Source of the DNA: Neodontobutis hainanensis
Lineage: Eukaryota; Chordata; Actinopteri; Gobiiformes; Odontobutidae
NCBI GenBank assembly: GCA_024349245.1
Contig: JALDNG010000001.1
Span: 260,001 to 324,000, forward strand
Length of the DNA stretch: 64,000 nt
Direction of reading: 5' to 3'
The notes beneath the pieces were generated by a model. It was not told the DNA's origin. It saw only the letters and a program-made list of their open reading frames with translations, and searched no databases. The first letter of the stretch is position 1; every line of letters begins with the position of its first letter. The position numbers and the translations under genes are program-made. Of the stretch, positions 1-10,000 are shown piece by piece.

Positions 1-524
1 TGAATTCTACTTTCTTTTTATCTATTCCTTTTCTTAAAAAAATAAAACAATAAAAAAAAGAAAAAACTTTTCTTATCCTTAGCTTTGTATACTGTGCTAG
101 GTTTTAACTGACTAGTTTTTTGTCACTTTTGTTACCTTGTGTTGTTAAAATTGCTTCAATTGTTTTCCTCACTTGTAAGTCGCTTTGGATAAAAGCATCT
201 GCTAAATGACTAAATGTAAATGTAAAGCTGGGAAGAGTCTAGTGGCTTGTTTTGAAACAAGTGAATTGGCATCACACCTAAGACACAGTCCCATGCTCTG
301 TTGGCCTGGCAACACAAACAACTAATCATAAAGATATGTGGTATATATTTATCTGTTTTTAAATATAAACTCATTCCTCAGTGGTTAAGCTTGTTATCAT
401 ATCAATCAGTTTGCAGTAAAGGCCACCTTCTAGTCAAAGCTCTTTCATAAATAGGATATTGCTAATTAAATCCTACTCCTTACAAAGTGACACAGCATCT
501 GCCACCATATCAAGGAAATCTTAC
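1..524. other. Sodium channel intron (partial), non-coding
   Basis: This stretch lies downstream of the last visible exon of the minus-strand sodium channel gene and should be part of the following intron. Apart from the teleost repeat tail near 170-224 it is AT-rich and holds nothing recognisable. Confidence 0.6.
90..224 (+). repeat. Teleost LINE/SINE 3' tail
   Basis: The stretch ends in the sequence gtaagtcgctttggataaaa followed by a short run of taaatgtaaatgtaaa units. This tail is widespread in teleost genomes at the 3' end of LINE and LINE-mobilised SINE copies. The left boundary is a guess. It sits in the intron downstream of the last visible sodium channel exon. Confidence 0.65.
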
Positions 525-1043
525 CTCTTTACTGCCCTCCACATCTGATGAGTCACTGCTGAAATCTTCCGTGTTCAGGTTCTCAAAGTCTGACTCGCCC
601 ACAGCTATAGGCACTGTCACAGTAAGGGTTGGATTATGTATAAAAGACATGTAGTCACATTCCTCCAATGGGTATTTCACTGTGTCCACACCAACTCCAA
701 CCATCAACCCTCCTCCGGGCCGCCCATTGCCCTCGGTCATACACAGCCCACTTGGGTCTTTGGTGATCTCCACTGATGTGTGGTTGGAGATGCAGTTGCC
801 TTTGCCGTTGCTGTGCAGTTCGTCTAGAGGTTTGCTCTCCTCAGCCAGACCAGAACCTTTTCCACCTCTGCCAAAGCAAAGGCTCCGGAGGAACTGTCGC
901 ACTGATGATTTGACAAAGGCGATCCCCCTCTGGATCCGGCCCACAGCAATTTGCAGGTTGTTCATTTCACTGTCATCATCAGTTGCTGCCAAGTTGTCAG
1001 CACTGAATGAGCTCAGAAGCAAAGCCAGGAACAAGTTAAGAAC
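525..1043 (-). CDS. scn1la: scn exon 16: domain II S6 end and II-III linker start
   Basis: The exon begins after ctgcag with VLNLFLALLLSSFSADNLAATDDDSEMNN, finishing the domain II S6 helix. It runs into the cytoplasmic II-III linker and ends GSKE before a gtaaga donor; it is 519 bases in phase 0. The last part reads TVTVPIAVGESDFENLNTED followed by a serine/aspartate-rich tail. This is the ankyrin-G binding, axon-initial-segment motif of vertebrate neuronal sodium channels, with CK2-type acidic serines. Confidence 0.93.
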
Positions 1044-4000
1044 CTGCAGAAAGGAAACAGCAGTGAGACGCAGTAAAGCAAACGTTTTTGACTACGTCAT
1101 AATACAAAGGAAGAACCTCATACCACCAGGTTTCCAATGACCATAACCATCATGAAGACAATCAGGCACATGGTCTGTCCTGCCACCTCCATACAATCCC
1201 ACATGGTCTCGATCCACTCTCCACACAGCACTCGGAATACAATGAGGAAGGAGTGTAAGAAGTCGTGCATGTGCCAGCGCGGTAGTTCACAGTCTTTATT
1301 TATTTTACAGACACATTCCTTGTAACTCTTCCCAAACAGCTGCATTCCCACCACAGCAAAGATGAAGACGATAATGGCAAGCACCAGAGTCAGGTTTCCG
1401 AGGGCACCCACCGAATTACCAATGATCTTGATGAGCATGTTTAAGGTGGGCCATGACTTGGCCAGTTTAAAGACTCTTAACTGAAAAATAAAAATTCCTT
1501 TTGTTTAGCAAAATCTCAACTTTTCAAATATGTTATATGTGAAGTATATGTGAGTATACTTTCTGAAAGAAACCTTAACAGGGATTATGTAAACTTATGT
1601 AAACAATTGTACAAATATTATACTTACCAATCTGAAAGACCTGAGCACAGACAGGCCTTCCACATTTGCCAAGCCGAGCTCCATCAAACTCAGACTAACT
1701 ATGATGCCGTCAAAGATGTTCCAGCCCTCCTGGAAGTAGTAGTAGGGATCCAAAGCAATGATCTTTAAGCACATCTCTGCTGTGAAAATACCTGTAAACA
1801 CCTAAAGAAAGAAGAGAAATAAATATCAAATTATATTCAAATCGCTGCTTGTCTCAGAGGATTTGGTTTAGGTCTGAGCAACAATACTTGCCAGATTTCC
1901 AACACTAAGGACATTATCAAATTCTTTAGTCATTGGGTAATGTTCCATAGCCATGAAAAGAGTGTTCAGAACGATGCAAATTGTAATGGCCAAATCCACA
2001 AAAGGGTCCATGACCACCATACTGACAATCCTCTTGATTTTGAGCCAGGCAGGGCAACAATCCCAGATCAGACAGGTGTTGGCAAATCTATACCAGCAAG
2101 GAGGGCACTTCTGTCTGGACTCTTCAAGCTCTGAAAAATGGCAAAGACATAAGATACTTTGCAACACTGTATAGAAGATCATGGTTATTGCGCTGTTTCA
2201 GACCTTCCATAGTGTTTGTGAGGATACTGGCTACACTCATGGCACGTGGCCTGCCACCTGGTTCATCTAAATAATCCATGGATGGTTTACGGAAACCTGA
2301 ACGACGTTTCTTGGGGTCAGTATCAGTAGTTGTCCCCTGGAAAAATGAAATAATAATAATATAATTTATTCATCTCTACAAACTTGACTCAAATCAAAAT
2401 ATAAATTATATATGCGCCATTATAAAGTAAATTGTCATAGATGTCAGGATGGGAAAGTAAACTGAACTATGGCTTAAAAAAAAAAAAAAGATTAATGGGA
2501 AAATAAAGCATGAAAGCGTTAAGTCACCTCAGGCAGCAGGAGACCTACAGGAGAGGTTGTGACAGATGTTCCACCGACTAGTGACACCACTCCATTGCAG
2601 TCCACAGTGCAGTGCATCTTGCCGTTAGCGGGCAGCACAATCCGGGGCGCCCCAAGGCTAGTCTGGCTGATGGTGCTGCAGCGACGCTCGAGGCGCCTCG
2701 GCAGGAACAGGGAACCCCGCCTGCTGTCGCTCTCCTCAAAGGTGCTGTGTTCATCATCTGCAAAGTCGTTCTCTGAACCCATGTCACGTGCCCGGCCTCG
2801 GAAGCTGAATAGACTGGCTCGGCTGTTCCTCCGTGGAGAGAAGAGGGATCCCCGAATACTGAGAAGAGACTGACAGGAGAAAGAGACAACAAGGGAAAAT
2901 AGTAAGTTTTTAAGAAAATGAAATTGTTAGATATACATTTGCCCCTAAATTTTTGCGCTTGAAAAGACTTACCTGGTTGGGTGAAGAACATCTTTTCTCA
3001 TATGAGAGTCTATTGGCGTCGATGGAAAAGCGGAAGCTGGATCTTTTGATGCTGTCCTCAGACTCAGACTTGTGGAACTTGTCGCAGACCCCCCTCACCT
3101 CCTCCTCCTCCCTCTGTTTCCTTTTCTTGCGTCTGTTGCGCCGCTCCTTGGCACTCTTCGAGCTGAGCTTAGACGTCCCCGAGGAGGACTCGGAGGTAGG
3201 GCCCCCTCTCCCACTGTACTCGCCGCTCTCTGTGGCTGCTGCCGCGGCAACCTGCCAGCCAATGGGAGCACAAACATGGTTGACATGGCAACCGTTATCA
3301 AACCCGTCTCAGAGGTTCTCGCAGACTAGGAGGAGAGAGCCTGGCAGCTGAGAGCAGCAGCATGAGTTGCCAAAAAAGCCTGAGAAACCTTCTAAAAATG
3401 GATGATTTCAACTCAAAAACATTTCTAAAATACCATAGTTCTTTGCTTTGATATATATTGTTAGGTTGTTATATTTGTAGCCTATCCCATTTTAGTTCCT
3501 CAAATATAATAAGGTGGTTTTAATTTGTCAAATTTGTCCTTTTTCCTCAGTCTTTCCTTAATCTTAATGGAAATAGTACCTCTAAACGTCTGCATTAGAT
3601 ATAATTGATATAGCTGTCCTGTGCAGATATGTACCACTTGCTTACCAAGGTTCAGAGAAGTAAACCAAACAATTTATCAATGACTCAATCAAGATTTCAG
3701 CCAAATCATCAGCAAGTCTGAATGTGCGCTGGCCTGATAAGCCACTGTTGTGTGGGAAGAATAACAACTAAACTGAAGAAGAGCAGGAGGAGCAGAGGGG
3801 GGTTTGGAAGGAGACTTTAGGAAGAGCAGTGATAAGGAGACAATGAACCTTACACAAATGAGGATGAGAAAGAGGGATAAGTATTACACTATGGCAGAGC
3901 AGAGTGTAAAAAGTTGTATAAAGGTTGAGGACAATGATTTTTTCAAGTGACATAATAATGTGTCTTAGTCTACTGTTACATTTTTAGTAACCTGCCTAGA

Positions 4001-7000
4001 TTCAATTATTTATCCAATTAAAAAAAATCAGTTGTTATTGTAAATGTAGATGTTATAAAAGACATTAAATAAACATCATCTTATTTGAGAGGATTAACAG
4101 AAGTTGGTTCAGCTGTTGGTAAGTCTTGTTTTCTTTTTAAGAGTAGAACCCTTTCCCGATTCCATGTCTCAGGTTGTAAAGCAATATACATGGCATACTA
4201 GGTGTCAGGACTTTCATTTGTTCTGAGTAAGGGCAAAAATAGCACCTCACACTGAAAGAACTGTCCTATATGAATCCTTAAAAAACCTTCTTCATTACTT
4301 TAAAGTTGAAAAATATGTTTATAATGTTTCTTTTCTGTACTATTTCAAATCTATGTACTGAATTATCCCTCTCTAGGTCACCCAAGGACATGCAGCCAAA
4401 ATTAAACAGACACAAATCTACGAGAAACCAAGCGTGCCTGTGCCTCCTCCTGCTGTCTCTTGAGCTGCTCCAGCATGGCCTGGAACTCCTCTTCCTTCCG
4501 CTGAGCCTCCTCGATGGTGGCCTGGTTCTGCTCGTCGTACGCCATGGCCACCACGGCCAAGATAAGGTTGACCAGGTAGAAGGAGCCCAGGAAGATGACC
4601 AACACAAAGAAGACCATGTAGGGTTTCCCCGCCGCACGCAAAGTCTATTCAATGCAGAAGAGAGAAAAAGTTAGATTAGAATTGCTCCAATGCACTGCTT
4701 TATTCCTTTTGTTTGCTTCTTTGGAGCGGCTTATTTCATGTTTAGCTACGGTCTTTCCATTGTTTGTTGGCTTTGCAATGGTCAAGTATTGCTTTGACAA
4801 AATACAAAGCATACTTGCATAACAGGTCTAGTTATCAATACACAATGGTAAACCACTTTAAAATGTCCTCTTATCTACTAGGGAATGTTTGTACAGTCAT
4901 TTTGCAAATTATTGTTCTGTGCTGTCATCGATGCATTCAGTTTTGAAATGTTTGATTTCAATAAGGATTAATGAACGTTCTGAGAAATTATTCAGCCAAC
5001 CTGTTGGTAAAGATTTTCCCAGAAGTCCTGCGTCATGAGTCGGAACAGAGAGAGAAAAGCCCAGCTGAAGGTGTCAAAGCTGGTATAGCCGTAGTCTGGA
5101 TTACGACCTGCTTTCAGACAAGTGAAGCCCTCTGGACAAAGCCTTGAAGGACACAAATAAATGGCTTATTTTATGTAATCATCTGCCCCTGAAAAACATG
5201 CTGGTCCTGTAATTAATATCTTTCATTCAATTTTAGGATAAAAATAACTGGTTATTGGGTTTTATGATAGCCACTTAATTAAATACAGTCTTCGGTTTAT
5301 CAGCAGTTAATCGGACTTATTAATGAAACCAATCTTACCCAGCCCCAGTTCCGTTCCCACAGAGCAGAGCGTCCCGACGGCCAGGGAGGTAATAGTAATT
5401 ATCTAGAGGTGGAGACAAACAGGTATGCTCATTTGAAGACACAAGGAAACACAGAGGTTCGAACACACAACTACTTTCCGACATTTCTGCATTGGCATAG
5501 GTAAAAGTGAAAATAGTCATAAAATATCCTAATTCTAATGATTATAAATGAGAAGGTTTTGTAATCCTGTTTCTCCTCCTCGTCTTGCTCTGGCATCAGT
5601 TTGTCATGTAGCTGCTGCTGTCTCCTTGATATCCTGCTGGCGGTCAGTGACTCACCCTGCCCCGGCACTCGAGGCTGCTCATGCCACACAGATGGGATAC
5701 TTGAGAATGATGAAGAGTAGTCAGGGGGTGAAAGTAAAGGCTTTATTGCTGTGGCAATTATCCCGCCACATTTGTTGCATTCTCCCACCGGCCCCTGCTG
5801 TCACTCCCTATCACAGCGGTCTGACCCTCAACCGCCAGCACCACTGCCACCCGGACCCATCTCTGCATATAAAGTAGCCAGGATATGACCCAAGCTGTCT
5901 GGTCCATATGCTAGGTTGACCCCTGTTAACCTATGCACGCCTGTCTGATGCATTACAGTGCTTTCCTCCCTCTCCACTGGGCTTACCTTCATTATTGATG
6001 TACTCCGTCCAGTTGAAGGGGGGTTCCATGACGTCGCTGCTGTTGGTGTCATTGCTTGGAATGCGCACACACTTCTGCCTGAGGTTTCCCATGAAAAGCT
6101 GCAGGCCGATGAGAGCAAAAACGCTGAGGCAGAACAAGGTGAGGATCATGACGTCCGACAGTTTCTTTACAGACTGGATCAGTGCACCGACAATAGTCTT
6201 TAGGCCTAAATGGAAAACAGGGCGAGGAAGTAGGGGAGAGGGAGATCACAGAACGATCACTGCCTGATAATTATAGCTACAAGGCTGCAAAGACAAATAG
6301 CTGCTGATAAGAGCTTAGAGCTGCAGGCAGCCAAGGGGATCTGCAGCGGAGGGTCCTGTATGAGCCATATGTCGTCATAGAGGAACCAGACAAACAGTTT
6401 ACTGCTTGTGATGGATGAACTACTAGTGAAGGTTTTTCATAACTATTATAGTTCAATCAATGGCATTGGTCGCTGTGTTTAAGTGAAACATTCATTGTGG
6501 CTGTTTTTGTGCAACTGCAAACATCGGTGCAAGGGGCTCTGCCATGTGTTAAGGAAACTTCTTTAAATGTTCCTTAAAAATATTAGTGTGGTCACAGGGA
6601 TAGTGTTCCTCTCACTCAAGATGATAAATAAAATAATAAGAGCAGAGCACAAGTTACACAGTGCTGCTCTCAGTAGATGAACCTCTTCTCTTTTGGCTAT
6701 TTATATAACATATTATAAAATGCCTTATATCTGTTTTTGATTAAACACCATCAATACACCAAAGCTGACCCCAGTTCCATAAGCATTTGCACAAAACATT
6801 TATAATGCTATTTGCACCTCACAGTTTAAGGGGCAGGTTGTAGCAAGTGTATAATTCAATAAAGAAATTTATAATGTACCCGCTAAATATAATGTCCTTA
6901 TGCATTTATTTTAGATTGTTTTTCAAACACAGAGCCAATTACTGTTTATCTTCAGTGTTATGACAATTTTGTTAGTTTGTGTTATGAACAGTGTTAACAA

Positions 7001-10000
7001 CCAACAGTCACCAAGACAGACTCCCCAATAACACATAACATTGAACTACATTTAACAAAAAACATGCAGAGGAAATCAAGGTAAGGAGGAACCCTACACA
7101 CAAGTGCTTGCCACCAGAATATCTGCTTTTGCAATGTCTCATGCAAAAAGGAAAAAACAAATAGTGCACAAAATCTACTTATAAGGCTCCCAAGGCAAGA
7201 ATAGATTTGAACTAAAAAGAATTCTGCCTTAAAGGATGTGTCAAAAAGCTAAGAATCCTGTCAATCTGTTGTAGATTGGAGCCAGATTCCAGCTTTTGTA
7301 CGCCTTGGGACAAGGCAGCATGAGGGACAGCAACAGGCGTTGTCAAGGCTTTAGCTACAGTGAGATGAGCTGAGACGATTGAAGAGTGGTGTGCTCGCAT
7401 GTTAGCGAAACGCCAGTTAGCTGTTAGCATTTCATTAACTCTACGGGCCTTGATGGCTCTCTCACCTGGAATGACTGATATAGTTTTCAGGGCTCGCAAA
7501 ACCCTGAAGGTTCGCAGTGCTGAGACATTGCCCAGGTCCACAAACTCTGTGACATATCTGTAAGGGAAGGGAGGGGAGGAAGAGGAAGGGCAGGGGTCGG
7601 GGAGGGAGCATTTCGGCAAGAGGGATGGGATACACACACCCACGCACAGGTCAGACACCCCCACACACACATGGCATGACAAGACAAAAGGAGGGTCACG
7701 GGGAGGGGGAAGAGGAGGGAACGGCAAACGGTCACACACAAAGGACAAATGGCAGGAGTGCTGGCAGCAGGTGCCGGCAGCCTTACCTGGTATTACTGAG
7801 ATAGTTTTCAAAGCTCGCAATACTCTGAATGTTCGCAGAGCTGAAACATTGCCTAGGTTTACAAACTCTGTTATATACCTGCAGATCAAATGCACAGTTA
7901 CTACACAGATGCACAAACTCAATATATGTGCACACACCGGAATTAGAAGTAGACATCTCTCAATAGTCTTTACAGGTGTCTGCATGATTTTCACATCTCC
8001 AAATAGACTGAGACACAAACCATGCACTGTGTAACCTAATACTGAGGGCTGAACCTAGGACAGACAAGTAGCTCACTGAACTGTAAGACCACTGTAGGCC
8101 AAGATATTCCATGCTTTAGGGGATGACATCTGTTACACGAGAATTGACTAAAGACTTGTGGCCATGCTTTCAAGAAGGATCACCAATAAGCCCATAAAAT
8201 CTCCAGATTATCACCCCCTTTTTCTGTTACTCACATTTTGTGGGATTAAATTGTCTGCAGCGGCTGACTAGCATTAAAAGCATTTGGCCTCTTAATCTAT
8301 GCCAGATCATGTTAGGATGATCCTAATGAGGGTTGTCACAATACTTACGCCATGAGAATAACACTGAAATCCAGCCAGTTCCATGGATCCTTGAGGAAAG
8401 TGAACTTGCCAACACAGAAGCCCCTGGCCAGGATCTTTATAAGGGACTCGAAGGTGTAAATCCCTGTGAACGTGTACCTAAGACAAGGTACAGATAAAGG
8501 TTAGACTGAGGACTGGTGGGTTGAACACTACAGACAGATGAAAGGAAAACAGAGCACTTACTCTACATTCTTGGCCCATTCTGGGGGGTTACTGAGCGTC
8601 ATGAAAGTACAGTTGGTCAGGATGGTGAACATGATCAACATGCTGAAACTAGTAGATACAAAGTCAAGGAACATGACAACAATGTTAAGTTAGGCAGCAC
8701 GGTGGCGACGTAGTTAGCATGCTCTCAGCAAGAAGGTCCAGGCTCCTGGGCCGGGCAGGACCTTTCTGAGTAAGTTTGCACCTAGTTTTCCCCGTGCTTA
8801 GGTGGGTTATCAACATGCTAGACACCCACTGGTATGGCTTAGCCTGGCCAGCCGCAACTAACTCTTTTCCAATTCTATACAAAGAGGTTAATCTGGTACC
8901 CTGTTGCTTGCGTTTAATTTCAAGGGTGGGGTTTACGAGCATAATGTTAACCAATCAGAGAATCGTCAGACAAAAACACACAGCCATTTGTCAACAAGGA
9001 AGCCCTGTTAGTGCCGCTAGTTAACATAGCCAGCAGTAGAGCAGACACTAGAACAGTTTTATTGTGGTTATACATAGCAGAAATAACGGCCTCTCGATAG
9101 AAGCCTCCGCCATGTTGAATATTTTGAACCAGCTGTGCGAGCCGAGTTACTTGTGTATGACGTGGCCAGCAAACCACACCCTGCTGCAGAAAAACATCCT
9201 GTGATTTGTCCCGCCGCAAAATCGCAGAGAGAAGGAATTCCCTATGAGAAAGGGACCAGACCGTTGTTCTTTTGAAAAAAGGAAAATGGTCCGGTATTCT
9301 AGGCAAGGTATTGCTGCTGACTAGGAATTACCCAATGGAGGTAAAAAACACATTATTCATTTATTTGCTTACAACTCATGTGAAGCAATGTCCATATGTA
9401 CAGTATGTCTACACAGGCCATCTTAACCACACATGACATTTAGTCCTCATTTAGACAAAAGTGGAATTTAGTTTAAATTATTTTTGTCCAAATCGAGCAG
9501 CCGCTGAAAGGATATGAGTGTACTAAAACTCTAATAGATATTCTTCTTAGAGGGTTGAATGGGCTTAAGATGTACAAGGCAGAAGTGGCGTTGAAACGGA
9601 AGATTGCCTTTCCGCGATTCAATACTATGAATGTCTGGAAGAGAGAAAAGAATAAACATACACAATTTTTAATATTTCAAATGACTACTGTACTTTTTCT
9701 GACTATGTCCATTCTTTACCCAAAGATTATAGTTAGTATTAAAATGAAGCTGGGCCTCCTTTGGCAGTAAGCTAGAGTTCAGCCCCACAACAAGCCAGCG
9801 AAGCACTTAGCACCTCTGTTGGTTTGTGGCACTAATGTTCAGTTGCATTTCAGTCATCAAGGCTTTTTCACCTAAGGCCAAAAGTGTGTAATGTAACTTG
9901 TTTTTATGAATGTAAGTGGAATAACACTAACCTCAAACATTCCAATACATTCATGTGAAATATATGCTACTCATAGTGAGCAAAGTTGAAACTAATATAT

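Noticed and set aside
682..1140. Plus-strand open frame of about 150 codons over scn exon 16
   Set aside because: It is antisense to a clearly conserved coding exon and shares no family similarity.
7212..8027. A single 271-codon minus-strand frame spanning both alternative exons
   Set aside because: It reads through the intron between 5N and 5A and past both donor sites. The conserved 92-base exons with splice sites explain the coding part.
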